Part shown: piece by piece, positions 22,918 to 33,250 of the stretch | Position numbering within the stretch: position 1 is the stretch's first letter | Layout of the letters: each line of letters opens with the position of its first letter | Assembly (NCBI GenBank): GCA_039654915.1 | Contig: CM077596.1 | Coordinates: 3,224,001-3,288,000 of the forward strand | Reading direction: 5' to 3' | Source of the DNA: Aquilaria yunnanensis | Taxonomy: Eukaryota; Streptophyta; Magnoliopsida; Malvales; Thymelaeaceae | DNA: 64,000 nucleotides | The notes under the pieces: model-generated | What the model was told of the DNA's origin: nothing | Databases searched by the model: none | The model's input: only the letters and a program-made list of their open reading frames with translations | Program-made: the position numbers and the translations under genes

Positions 22918-24379
22918 TTTGGCGTCGTCTGTGGGAACCCACCCTCAGGTCGCCGTCGTTGAGACTCGGCGTTCCAAGGACAAGGGACTCCCAAGGTCCC
23001 TGTCTGCGCTTGAAGTTCAACCGGCTATTGAGCAAACCATTCCAGGGACTTCTTTGCCGGAGGAGGAGCGTCCTCTTGTCATCACCATGAGTTTTCTGTG
23101 CAACTTTCAACAGTCTGTTGTGGCTGAAATGACGCAACAGATAGACCGAAGGTGGCAGCAACCAACTCAGGCCCAAAGGCCTCCCTCACCAGTACGCCCT
23201 CGGGAGAAAAGCCCCAAGCCAACCTACCACAGTTCGGGAAGTGGGGACCCCCGTGAAGAGTCTTCGACAGAAAACATGCCCCTCGTGGCACAACTTGCGG
23301 GACAAGCGGGGTCTAAGCGAGCTAAAGTCCCATACCAAAGGAACTCATCACCCGAGGCGAAGTCTCCATCCCCTCGGCGTCAAAGTCACTCCCCGAAGAG
23401 GCACAGGCAATCTCCTTGCAATGAAGCCTACAAGCACCAAGAGGAAGAGCCTAGTGCCACGCTCCTTTTGGAGAAGATATTGGCGAGGTTGGAAAGGGTG
23501 GAAAAACAGGTAGCCTGTAAGCCCGTTTGGGCCAGGCTATCTGGGACCTTTTGTGGGGATGAGTCCCCATTCACCCGAGCTATAGTTGAAGCAGCCATGC
23601 TAGGTGACTTCCAAGTACCTCGGCTGGAAACATACGATGGCCGAACTGATCCACAGGCTCATTTGACCAAGTATAGACGCAGCATGATGATGCACGGTGC
23701 CGACGACGCCACCTTGTGCAAATGTTTTGAGGTCACCCTCACAGGACCAGCAACAGCCTGGTACAATTCATTAGCTCCAGGAACCATCACAGAGTTTCAG
23801 GAGTTATTTACGGCCTTCACACAACAATTCATTGGAAGTCGGCCGACGGCGAAGATGCCCGTCCAGATGTTCGACATAGCGCAAAGAAATGGAGAAACCA
23901 TCCGCGACTATGTCGAAAGGTTTAACAGAGAAGCTTTGAGTGTCCCAGACTTTCGGCCCGAAATACGCATCCTCGCGATGACACGGGGCCTTCGGAGGGA
24001 TTCACAGCTATTTTACGAATTCTCCAAAGACCCTCCGGACACACTTGGTGAGTTCTACCGAAGGGCCGAACAGCACATGACGGCCGAAGAGCTGAGAATG
24101 GGTGGACCGAAGTCCGATCACAACCGGGCCGAAGGATCCACCCAGCAAAGCCAATATCCAGCCGAACAGGCCGGACGACCTCGGAGAATGCGGGGAAGGA
24201 AACTCCCAACCTTCACACCCCTGAACACCACAAGGACCAACATCCTCATGACAATGGAAAGACAGGGGACCCAAATTCAGCGGCCAAGGGCCATGACCGC
24301 TGATAACAAAAAGAACATAAAGAAGTTCTGCCAGTTCCACCGCGACCACGGCCACGCACCGAAGACTGCTTCCAACTGA
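22886..24379 (+). CDS. gag: Gypsy-2 gag, frameshifted at the zinc knuckle
   Basis: Open for 497 codons from the ATG at 22886; an in-frame ATG at 22838 would add 16 codons. The N-terminal 200 residues are Ser/Pro/Arg-rich and probably disordered. The Retrotrans_gag core follows (LETYDGRTDPQAHLTKY, FEVTLTGPATAWYNSL, FTQQFIGSRPTAKM, then DYVERFNREAL), with FYRRAEQHMTAEEL near residue 400. The zinc knuckle starts as CQFHRDHGHA and is then shifted by a 1-bp deletion near 24352-24357, giving an early stop. The next frame continues as TEDCFQLKKYIESL, as Gypsy-1 still shows (GHDTEDCF). Gag would form the virus-like particle in the cytoplasm. Confidence 0.9.
   Translation: MSSDEDAAGHHLASSVGTHPQVAVVETRRSKDKGLPRSLSALEVQPAIEQTIPGTSLPEEERPLVITMSFLCNFQQSVVAEMTQQIDRRWQQPTQAQRPPSPVRPREKSPKPTYHSSGSGDPREESSTENMPLVAQLAGQAGSKRAKVPYQRNSSPEAKSPSPRRQSHSPKRHRQSPCNEAYKHQEEEPSATLLLEKILARLERVEKQVACKPVWARLSGTFCGDESPFTRAIVEAAMLGDFQVPRLETYDGRTDPQAHLTKYRRSMMMHGADDATLCKCFEVTLTGPATAWYNSLAPGTITEFQELFTAFTQQFIGSRPTAKMPVQMFDIAQRNGETIRDYVERFNREALSVPDFRPEIRILAMTRGLRRDSQLFYEFSKDPPDTLGEFYRRAEQHMTAEELRMGGPKSDHNRAEGSTQQSQYPAEQAGRPRRMRGRKLPTFTPLNTTRTNILMTMERQGTQIQRPRAMTADNKKNIKKFCQFHRDHGHAPKTASN
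22920..22937 (+). other. Gypsy-2 primer-binding site
   Basis: TGGCGTCGTCTGTGGGAA follows the LTR after two bases. Gypsy-3 has the close relative TGGCGCCATTTGTGGGAA at the same place. The priming tRNA is not assigned here. Confidence 0.75.
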
Positions 24380-25028
24380 AGAAGTACATAGAGTCGCTGA
24401 TCAAACTGGGTCAACTTCGGCATTATCTGTGAATGCCTTCCCCGAAAGGGAGAAAAGAGGAGGAAGGAAATACCGATGACGAGGATTACGACTCCGACAG
24501 AAGGAGGAACCGAAGTCCAAAGAGGCGTCCTCCACCTTCGGCAAGGATAATACAAACAATCACGACGGGACTTCCATCCTCGGAAAGAAAGAAGAAGGCC
24601 AGAGAAATAGCAGTTATGGAATATCAGAGTCCAACGAAGAAACTGACCTGAAAGGATGGTTCCGCCGTCATATTTCCCCATGACGACCCACTATTGGTCA
24701 TGGCAAGGATAGGAAACTGGGACGTAAAGAGAGTGTTACTTGACGATGAATCAAATGCCGACGTCCTGTTTTCGCATTTGCTGCCGAGCTTAGGCATATC
24801 CAGCAGCGACCTCAAGCCTGTCACCTCGCCTACCTTCGGGGTGGGACCATCCGAGCTACCCGTCCTCGGATGGATCGATCTTCCCCTAATGATGAAAGGG
24901 ACTTCGGTAGACGGGACTGTTGAGTTATTTGCCTCCACAATGACAAGGTTCATCGTCATGGATGTCCTTTCGTCATACAACACCATCCTTGGAAGACAGA
25001 TACAGGGAAATCTGCACATCGCCCTGAT
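24380..25028 (+). pseudogene. Gypsy-2 gag-pol linker and aspartic protease
   Basis: A single frame (frame of 24433) runs from the true zinc-knuckle continuation through an Arg/Lys/Asp-rich linker to the protease, interrupted by in-frame TGA codons at 24430 and 24649. The protease region (24694-25028) shows WDVKRVLLDDESNADVLF, a hydrophobic LGISSSDLKPV and LGWIDLPLMM. The flap-side and closing segments look normal (DVLSSYNTILGR). The active site reads Asp-Asp-Glu-Ser where Asp-Thr/Ser-Gly-Ser is expected, so it is probably inactive. A 1-bp deletion near 25023 shifts the frame before the linker to RT. Confidence 0.85.
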
Positions 25029-27095
25029 GTGAAATACTTAACTGTCACTTTCACCACCAAGGATGGAGACGCGAAAATCTTCATCGATCAGAGCGAAGTA
25101 AGGAAGGTGTTCGTCAAGGCACGAAAAGCTCTAGCAAACAACTTCGCACAAACGATGGAGGCAAAGGCACGAAAGAAGGGTGAGGCAGAAGATCCTGCGA
25201 AGGCGGAAATAGAAGAAGTGGAACTTGTCCCAGGCCAAAATACCCGAATAGGGAAAAACTTGGCCGAAGGTGACAAGAAAAAACTTGTATCTTTTCTGCT
25301 GACAAATAAAGATCTATTTGCCTACTCGCCGAAAGATATGCCAGGGGTAAACCCTGGCGTAATACAGCATAGCCTTAAAGTAAGTCCGGAGGAAAAACCT
25401 GTCTGACAAAATAAACGGAGCATCTCGGTCCATAAAAGTAACTTTGTCAAAACCGAAGTCCAGCGCTTGTTAGACGCTGGTGTCGTCAGGGAGGTCAAAT
25501 ACCCCGAATGGTTAAGCAACGTAGTAATTGCCACAAAAGAAGGAAGCAATAAGCTCCGAATGTGCATCGACTTCAGGAACTTGAACGATGCTTGCCCTAA
25601 AGACTCATACCCTCTCCCACCGATAGACCAATTGGTAGACTCAACTACCGAATACGGGCTCCTAAGTTTCCTAGACGCCTTCAGTGGGTATCATCAAATA
25701 AGGATGGACCCCGAAGATGAGGAGAAAACCTCCTTCATCACCGAGGGGGGAACGTACTGTTACGTCAGGATGCCCTTCGGCCTAAAAAATATAGGAGCCA
25801 CCTACCAGAGGTTGATGAGCAAGGTTTTTAGTGATCAAATAGGGAGAAATATGGAAGTCTATGTCGACGACATGATAGTTAAGAGCAAGCTGCCTAGTGA
25901 CCACGTCGCGGATCTAAAGGAAACTTTCCACCAGCTCAGAACCTTTGGGATCCACCTTAATCCCGAAAAGTGTATCTTCGGAGTGACCTCCGGAAAGTTT
26001 CTTGGGTACATGGTATCAGAAAGAGGCATTGATGCTAACCCAGAAAAAATTAAGGCTCTGCTCGAATTCCGAACTCCCGCTACAATAAAAGATGTGCAGA
26101 GGCTCACTGGAAGGATAACCTCTCTTAGTAGGTTTATTTCCAGATATGGAGACCAGTGTCGAGCTTTCTTCAAAGTCCTCACTAAGGCAACAAAAAAGGA
26201 GAACAACCTTGGAAATGATGATCATCCTTGGAATGAAGACTGCCAAAAAGCCTGGGAAGAACTCAAAATCTACTTAGCCAGTCTGCCCACTCTGCGACAA
26301 CCTCGCGAGGGAGAGCCCCTCATGTTATACCTCGCCGTCACAGAAAAAGCTGTGAGCTCGGTCCTTGTGAAAGAAGATGGGTCGAAGCAATGGCCGGTCT
26401 ATTATGTAAGCAAGTCCCTACACGGTGCCGAAGTCAGGTATCCCTTGCTGCAGAAAGCTATATTTGCTCTGGTACTAGCAGGAAGAAGGCTACGGCCATA
26501 CTTCCAGGCTCACCCTATCATCGTCCGAAGTAGTCTACCACTACGGGATGTCATGAGGAAAGTTGATCATTCGGGAAGGCTTTCCAAGTGGTGTATAGAG
26601 CTTGGCAAACACGACATCACTTATGAACCTCGGAAAGCCATAAAAGCTCAAGCACTGGCAGACTTCATCGCCGAAGTACCCACCACCGAGGATAGCCATC
26701 CGGATCCTGGCGAAGGTGAGCCCGAATGGACTTTGTATGTTGACGGAGCCTCAGAGTCCGAACACCAGGGAGCTGGGGTAATTATTAGAGGTCTCGAAGG
26801 CCTAGAAGTAATGAAGGCTATCAAGTTCGGCTTTAACGTCACCAACAATATGGCTGAGTATGAAGCCCTCATAGCAGGATTGCGCCTAGCCAGAAAAATT
26901 GGCATAAGAAACTTGAAAGCCCACAGCGATTCCCAGCTGATAGTTCGGCAAACGGCAGGAGACTACGGGGCAAAGGACCCAACCTTGGCAAAATACCATG
27001 AATTAGTAGCAAAACTCATCCGGGAGTTCGACACCGTACGAATCGAAAATGTACCTCGACGAGATAATGCCGAGGCTGATTGCTTGGCAAAATAA
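25029..27095 (+). pseudogene. pol: Gypsy-2 reverse transcriptase, RNase H and second RNase H
   Basis: Open in one frame except for a TGA at 25404-25406. RT keeps LRMCIDFRNLNDAC, LPPIDQLVD, LDAFSGYHQI, RMPFGLKNIGATYQ and the catalytic YVDDMIVKS (about 25858-25884). The Ty3-type RNase H follows (YVSKSLHGAE, YPLLQKAIFALV). After a linker of about 45 residues comes a second, archaeal-type RNase H (YVDGASES, NMAEYEALIAGL, AHSDSQLIVRQ, RRDNAEAD) with its acidic residues intact. This duplicated RNase H marks the Tat lineage. Role: copying of genomic RNA and removal of RNA from hybrids inside the particle. The stretch ends at TAA 27093-27095, in frame with integrase, so it is a nonsense change. Confidence 0.93.
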
Positions 27096-28367
27096 AAAAC
27101 ATGCACTGAGGTGCTAAACCACCCGAGCATCACAGTGCTGAGCATAGCAACTTTGGGAAAAGGCTGGAAAGACCCGATAAAAAGATATCTCGCAAACAAT
27201 ACGCTCCTCGAAGACCCCAGCGAAGCTGCAAAAGTGCGAAGACACTCCTGTCGATTCTTCCTAATTGGCGAAGAATTATATCGGCAGGGATATGCAAATC
27301 CACTACAGAGATGTGTTGGCGAAGAGGATACTGAAATGATCCTCGAAGAAGTACAAGAAGGCGCTTATGGTTCGCACATCGGAACCGACGCCCTGGCAAC
27401 AGTAATACTTTGCCAAGGATACTTTTGGCCTACCTTGAGAAAGGACGCTAGGCAGTTCGTCCAGAAATGCGGTAATTGCCAAAGGCACGCAAATATCCAG
27501 AGGACACCCTCACAATTGGTAACTTCGGCTGACTATCCCTGGCCCTTCGCAGTCTGGGGCATAGACCTCATTGGGCCGCTGCCAACAGCGCCTGGAGGCG
27601 TAAAGTTCTGCGTGGTAGCAGTAGACTATTTCTCCAAATGGGTCGAGGCAGAACCCCTGGCGACTATCTCGGCAAAAGAGGTGCAGAAGTTAGTATGGAA
27701 GAACATTGTATACAGATTCGGCATACCAAGGGTACTAGTAGCTGATAATGGGTCCCAGTTTATAGACAAGGGATTCCAGGAATTTATCAGTGACCTCGGA
27801 ACAAAAATGCACTTCGCCCCAGTAGTTCACCCCCAAAGCAATGGGCAAGTAGAAGTATCTAATAGGACCATAAAAGATTGTCTAAAAAAGAGACTGGGGG
27901 AAGCAAAAGGGAAATGGCTAGGAGAGCTCCAAAGCGTGTTATGGGGTTACCGAACAACACCCCGAAGAGCCACAGGGGAGACACCTTTTTCACTTGTTTT
28001 CGATACAGAGGCTATCATCACAATCGAGGTAGTACGACCATCAATACGAGTGCAGGTGTTTGATGAAAAGGGAAATGACCTGGGCATGAGGACCAAGCTC
28101 GACCTCGTCGGCGAACACAGAGAAATAGCTGAGCTGAGAAGAAAAGCTTTTCAGCAAAGAGTGGCCACGGCCATAAACTTACGGGCCAGGCCAAAGGGAA
28201 TCAAGAAAGGAGACCTCGTTCTCCGAAAGGCTGAATTTGCACCCCGAAGGCCATCCCACGGGGTACTTCGTGGAAATTGGGAAGGGCCTTACCTGGTACT
28301 TGCCGAAGTGCGAAAAGGGGTGTACAAGCTCGGCGATCCTGAAGGCGTAGAATTGAAAAATACTTAG
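27096..28367 (+). pseudogene. int: Gypsy-2 integrase
   Basis: Continues in the RT frame past the TAA at 27093-27095. Zinc-binding region near 27340-27490: GSHIGTDALA and CGNCQRHA. The first His of the HHCC set is replaced by Gln (EEVQEG). The core keeps the DDE triad: Asp in GIDLIGPLP, Asp in VADNGSQF and Glu in NGQVEVSNR. It ends in a typical gypsy C-terminal domain (KKGDLVLRKAE, NWEGPYLVLAEV, GVYKL). No chromodomain is visible, as expected for the Tat lineage. It would insert the cDNA in the nucleus, but the upstream nonsense codon should prevent its synthesis as part of pol. Confidence 0.92.
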
Positions 28368-28723
28368 CATTCAAACGCCTTGAAAAAGTTCTATGCTTAG
28401 GATTTCGATGGGAAAATGGTATTGTACAAATTAGAAAAAATATTCTAAGTACAAAAGTTTCTCAGAAAAGTTCCTAAGCATAAATTGTACAAGTCAGAAT
28501 TCCGCGAAGGTGATCACCGAAACGAGCGCATATATGATTTTCTGAAGTCTCTTGAGCGAACGTGTTCGGGACAATGGGAAATGAAAAATCTCGCAAAAAG
28601 ACTTAGCCAAATTTTCTAAAAAGAAAAGTCTTTCTTAAAATGAATTTGCTTACAGAGAAGAAGGATTGCCAAAGGAAGAAGTACAAAAAAGAAGGAAAAG
28701 AAGGCAAAGGACCCTAGAACAAA

Positions 28724-31132
28724 CTAAGGAATCTCAGCGTCCCGGGAGCCACCAGCTCCTGCGTCCTTTTCCACCACCTTTGGCGCCGGGAAAAAAGAAG
28801 GCAAGTTCAGGTGCTCAATCTTGGACCAAGACCACCGAGGCCCCTCGGGAATGTTTAGGGCCTCCAACAAAGAGAGGTCCAGATCTGGGAACCTCTGAAG
28901 AACTTGGTGCCGAGCGAGGCAAAACCCATCCTGGAAACCAACCTTGGTCATCTGGTCGGATTTATCCTTCTCGACCCCAAGGTCCTCAAGGTCCTTCTTC
29001 AGATCTGCGACCTCCTTCTTCAGTGCCTTCATCTTCTTCTTCTTCGGCTCCTTCTTCAAAGAATCAACCTCGGCTTAGAGCGCAGCCTTCTCAGCAAGCG
29101 CCTTCGCCAGGAGAACCTCAGCCTCTGACTTCTCCTTTTGATGCGCCTCGTTCGCCGAGATCAGCTCCGCCACCTGGGAGCTGAGGTCAGAAATTTTCTG
29201 GGAGGGGTCCTTCAAAAGTTCCTCTTTTTCTTTTAGGAACTCCTCCCGAACGGCAGTAACTTCCTTCTCTACAGCTTGAGCCAGCTGCGTGTTCTTGGCA
29301 GCCAATTCCGAGCACGTGGCCTTAGTTTTTTCTATGACTTCTAAGGCCGAGACTCGAAATGCTGCCTGCCTCACCACCCGAACTCTGAGGAAACCAGCGT
29401 ACCCCAGCAGCTGCAAAGAAATAAAGGCAAAGTCAGTAAGGCCAAAAAGAGAGCCAAATACTTAGAAGAAATCAAAAGGAAAAAGAAAGGTGCGAAGCAT
29501 ACCTGGGCAGCGTGCTCGGAAACTTTCACGGCGAGGGAATCGTCGCCCGGGTGAGCCTCCGCAACGGCCCTGAAGGAGGCCTCAGTAAGGATCCCTTTCG
29601 AGATCTCTTTGGCCATTTGCTGGCAGTCTTCCGGAGTACAAATTCATGTCCTCCATAAACGACCAGAAAGGCTCATTCGGGATCTTCCCCTTCGGGATAC
29701 GGGCATCCCAAAAGGCTCGCTTCTGGGCATGCTCGGCTGCCCAACCCGGAGTAAGTAACTCCCCTGCACGGCAAAACAAAAAGCTGGTCAAGGCAAGTAA
29801 ATCTCAAAATTCAAAAAAAGTGAATGCATCACAGTTCGCTAGAAAACGAACCTGGTGGCATTTCGGCCACGTCATCGTCAGAATCCAAAACCTCCTCGGT
29901 AGAAATACCCTTGCCTTTGCTCTTGCGTCGCTCCTCGGCAGAAGGGGCCTCTACCAAGGCATCCAGAAGAGCTTACGATGAGGTAGGACTCCGAGGAGGG
30001 ATGTCGGCAACAACCTCGGGCGGCGGAGGGGCGACAGCTTCGGGCTCTCCGCTTACCTCCTCAAGAACTTCCGGCTGAGGAGGTGGAACAGTCTTCTTCG
30101 CCTGTTTAGAAGAAGGCCCAGCCCTAGTCGTTTTCCAAGTTCGGGAGACGGCCTTCTTCGTCTGCTCACCTTTCTCGGATTGACCGAGGAAAAAGGATTT
30201 GTAGAAGGCAGCAGTGTCGTCGCCCATCTCTGGAAAAGAAAGAAGACATCAGTGTCAGTCCAAGATGAAATTATAACCAAGGGACTCGAAGATAACCTAC
30301 GCTCATAAAACGTTTCGTAAGTAACTTCTTCCTGAAGGAGTTGCACCAGCCAGGAGTCTTTCCCGGCGATGGCAGGAGCCGGCATCCCAAGGTCCGTCTT
30401 GTGCTCCTTCACTACCCCTAGCTCCCGAAGAACCTCCTCGATCATCAGCTTCCAATTGATGGGGAAGGGGTAGAGAGAGCGCGAAGGGACCTCGGAATCC
30501 CAGTCGGAGACGGCTCGGATACATCTGTCGAAGTCCGCGAATACAGGAGCCAACTCGGGAGTCAGCATTATCCTCGGATCTACGACGTCCATCTCCAGCC
30601 TTCCCCGAGCCCCCTTGGTCGGAACATGCGACCAGGCCTCCTCCATCTTCAGAAAGAAAAACTTTTGTTGCCAGCCTCGCCAGCTGTCCTTAGTAGCAAA
30701 AGTGAACATATACTTTTTGCTCCCTGATCCCCGAGGTAGCATAAAGTAAAAGCCACCCTTCGGGACCACGAAGAGCTTATAGTACTGCATAAAGATAATG
30801 AAGTGGGGTTCTATTTTGAAGACGCCACACATACAGAGGAATGCGTTAAAATAGCAGTACGAGTTCGGTGGAAGTTGATTTACGGCAATGCCATGGAATT
30901 GGCAAAAGTCGCAAATCATCTTCGGAGGAGGATACCAAAGTCCGGCCTTCAGTTGGGCTCGAAAAATGGTAACCTCGTTACTACGGTTCAAAAAGCTAAA
31001 TTGGTCAGAACGTGGCAACCTTGTAATGGCATATGAGGGAAGGAAGAATTTTTTCTTCCATTTTTTTAGTTTTTCAGGAGTGGTGCAGCAAGGGTGAGAC
31101 AGAAGAGGTTGCCAGCTTTCGGGAATAGGCAT
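28724..31132 (-). pseudogene. Gypsy-2 antisense gene: gypsy-type transposon protein with coiled-coil tail, four exons
   Basis: Exons on the minus strand: 31132-30301, 30229-29852, 29763-29503 and 29410-28724. The introns are 71, 88 and 92 bp, all GT-AG and all frame-compatible. Exon 1 holds the 'putative gypsy-type transposon' domain (DFCQFHGIAVNQLPPNSYCY, LCMCGVFKIEPHFI, FATKDSWRGWQQKFFF, LRELGVVKEHKTDL). Exon 2 is Pro/Lys-rich, then acidic (VLDSDDDVAEMPP). Exon 4 is a long Lys/Glu/Ala coiled coil (QKISDLSSQVAELISANEA, LKKEVADLKKDLEDLG) followed by FCLARHQVLQRFPDLDLSLL. Defects: an in-frame TAA near 29970, a 1-bp shift near 29630 and an in-frame TAA at 29075. Gypsy-1 and Gypsy-3 carry the same gene. 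Antisense ORFs of this kind are known from Grande and Retand elements; their function is unknown. Confidence 0.85.
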
Positions 31133-31383
31133 GTCGGCTGAAAAACGAGTTCAAAAAAAGGCAAAAATGACTTCGGGAAAAAAGCTTGAAAAACAGAAGA
31201 CTCGGGAGGTTAAAAATCACCAAATGCTTTGCCAAAATCTGGGTTTGAAGATGTCGTCGTGAAAGGTGGCCGGAAAAAACTCTGTCAACAGCACCGCCGC
31301 GAAAAGCAGGAGAAAATGCAAAAACAGTTGAAAGGCAGAAGAGAGCAAAAGCAGAAGCAAAAGGGAGTTATGAAGGAACAAGA

Positions 31384-31394
31384 GTATATATAGG
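31384..31394 (-). promoter_or_regulatory. TATA box of the Gypsy-2 antisense gene
   Basis: CCTATATATAC on the minus strand, about 255 bp above the antisense ATG and about 420 bp before the 3' LTR. Matching boxes lie in Gypsy-1 and Gypsy-3, so a dedicated promoter seems conserved. Confidence 0.65.
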
Positions 31395-31802
31395 CCGAGG
31401 GGGGTAGGCGAACCGGTGTCATAAGTACTCCACGAAGGTGAACAGTCGCCGTAACTGATTACTGCGCTTGAAAAGACGCGCCTGTTGTATCCAATGCAGC
31501 CCTCGCCAATGACAAATGTGCCACGTGTCAGCAATCACGCCAAAAGAGGGACACGCTTTCTGACACCCCTAAATCCTGGGTGCACCACTCTAGACTGACA
31601 CGCCTGGTTACGAGACGCGACGTTACACAGACCTGCAAAAAGGAAAAAAGTAGGTTACCTCAAAGACACCAAAGGAAAGGCTATGGTCGAACAGCCTACG
31701 TCTTCGGACGAAAGGTCCATCTTCGGCACAGGTACTACACCCAAGGCCCAAAGAGGCGTCCTCCGAAAGCTGACAAACCGAAGTTTCCACTTCAGCTTTT
31801 TC

Positions 31803-31812
31803 GAGGGGGGCC
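31803..31812 (+). other. Gypsy-2 polypurine tract
   Basis: GAGGGGGGCC directly precedes the TGTGATAG start of the 3' LTR; it primes plus-strand DNA synthesis in this class. Confidence 0.8.
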
Positions 31813-32693
31813 TGTGATAGCTGAAGGGCTTTCGCCTCTCCCAATACGTACTTCCCGCCGAAGTTGTGTTCGGGAAGCCTGGCGTAGCCCGAAAAGAAGC
31901 ACTGTCATTGACCTCGGCAGGAGCGAAGTCGAGCACCACGAAGTCAGGACTTCGGCTAATATGCCAGGAAATCCAAAGGTATTGCCGGCTTCTTTGGGGG
32001 ACCAAACGGATCGTCTTCGGGACAGAGGCCTAGCCCTTACAAGCAGGAAAGAATCCTCTGAAGGCAGAACAACCGAACTAAAGGACTCCCCAAACTACGA
32101 GCATAACTCCTGAAGAAGGGCATCCATACCAAAGGACGACCTCGCCTAGAGGACTTCGGAAGTACGGCATGAGCATTTAAGGAGCCTCTGACATGTCGCC
32201 CACAGATGGTAAATGTCGCCCACAGACGGTACATGCCGCCCCAAACGGCGGTCTGACACGCCGACGCCGTCCAGGTCTTGTCACGACCTGTCTCGGTTCA
32301 AGGCTCAAGGAGCCTGCCCCCGGCTACTTGTCCCCTACGCCTAGAAACTTAGAAAACATCCGACCGAACACGTGTCATCATCTGAACGGGCTGGGCACTC
32401 CTATAAATACCAGGGAACAGACCCTGGCAAACGGTTCGACTCCTCCTCCTTGAGAAAACACAAACAAGCAAGGCCACTAAACTTCCTAGTGCTCCCCCTC
32501 TTTCACCTCTCAGGACATTGACTAGGGCATCGGAGGCTCCTCCCCGGAAAAACACCCCGGGGACCTCCTAACCCTCTTTTCTGAGTATTTTCAGGCACAC
32601 TCCCCTGGGAAATTTGAGCTCCAGACGTTCTCCCCCTCAGGAAGTCCCTCCCGGAGTCACAATGTCTTCCGACGAAGATGCCGCCGGGCATCA
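31813..32693 (+). repeat. Gypsy-2 3' LTR
   Basis: 881 bp, from TGTGATAGCTGAAG to GCCGGGCATCA. Matches the 5' LTR along its length, with an extra 20-bp tandem unit (ATGTCGCCCACAGAYGGTAM at 32193-32212 and 32213-32232) absent from the 5' LTR. TATA box at about 32400-32411. The gag-start ORF fragment in its last bases reads into flanking Gypsy-1 DNA and is not a gene. Confidence 0.93.
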
Positions 32694-32825
32694 CCTACCC
32701 AGAAGCACCGTAGGGATTCCCCCAAGCTCCCCCTTTCTGTGTTACAGGGCCACTCCTAGTAAGCCACCCATCCTTTCAGACTTCCAACAAAGATTTTGAT
32801 ACATTAAAGACATGTTAGAGCACCA
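32694..32825 (+). repeat. Gypsy-1 3' LTR, right part
   Basis: Resumes with the duplicated CCTAC, then CCAGAAGCACCGTAGGGATT, matching 12755-12881 of the 5' LTR, and ends at AGAGCACCA. Confidence 0.88.
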
Positions 32826-33250
32826 AATACATAGTATATATTGGTTCTTCTAGCCACCTTTGATCCAGGAAGGAATATTTTAATACATTCCAGGAAGTTC
32901 AAGTATTTATGCGTTAGGGGTGACGACACTCCACATCTGTCATAGGTGTTAGAATGGGAAAATCAAGATGTTTGTTGGAGTGTTGCACACTTTGGGTGAC
33001 GTTGTGTATGTCCAAAGTTCTGAAAGAATATAATATCCATGACCTAGTTAGACTCTAAAAGCTATGAGATTTCATCAGTAAGGGAGATATGAAAGTATCA
33101 CGTGGTTATGTGGCCCTAATTAAGGGAGAAAAATGTGGTAATTCATTTTGTTTGATAAGAAAAAATCAAACCTTAAAGGTTGTCAGGAAATGGTGTGCAC
33201 AAAAACTATGGCACCTCAAGCTGGTCTTGTTTATAGGCACAACCGAGATG
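32826..33250 (+). pseudogene. Copia-1 pol fragment (protease / pre-integrase region)
   Basis: After the Gypsy-1 LTR the copia frame is recognisable again as NGKIKMFVGVLHTLGDVVYV (about 32955-33015), the conserved stretch after the copia protease, followed by pre-integrase-like ISKGDMKVSRGYVALIKG (about 33075-33130). Integrase, RT and RNase H are missing. Non-coding DNA then leads to the 3' LTR. Confidence 0.75.

Larger units (their letters stand above)
22059..32693 (+). mobile_element. Gypsy-2: youngest Tat-type gypsy element, inserted in the Gypsy-1 3' LTR
   Basis: Complete from LTR to LTR (about 10.6 kb) and flanked by the 5-bp target duplication CCTAC (22054-22058 and 32694-32698). Order: 5' LTR, primer site, gag, protease, RT-RNase H, second RNase H, integrase, antisense gene, polypurine tract, 3' LTR. 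The second RNase H and the antisense gene point to the Tat branch (Grande/Retand/Ogre relatives). By eye the LTRs differ at roughly 40 of 860 aligned positions, plus one 20-bp duplication in the 3' LTR. Coding parts are mostly open but carry at least two 1-bp frameshifts and four in-frame stops, so this copy is not autonomous. Confidence 0.95.
12225..32825 (+). mobile_element. Gypsy-1: old Tat-type gypsy element inserted in Copia-1
   Basis: The LTRs are 12225-12881 and 21543-22058 plus 32694-32825; the 3' LTR is split by Gypsy-2. Between them lie decayed gag, protease, RT-RNase H, second RNase H and integrase on the plus strand and a decayed antisense gene on the minus strand. Gene order and sequence match Gypsy-2, so both belong to one family, but Gypsy-1 carries many stops and has lost catalytic residues. 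The LTRs differ far more from each other than those of Gypsy-2, consistent with the nesting order. No clear target duplication. Confidence 0.88.

Noticed and set aside
28666..29184. 172-codon plus-strand Pro/Ser-rich ORF after integrase
   Set aside because: It is the mirror of the Lys/Glu coiled-coil exon of the antisense gene; composition bias explains it.
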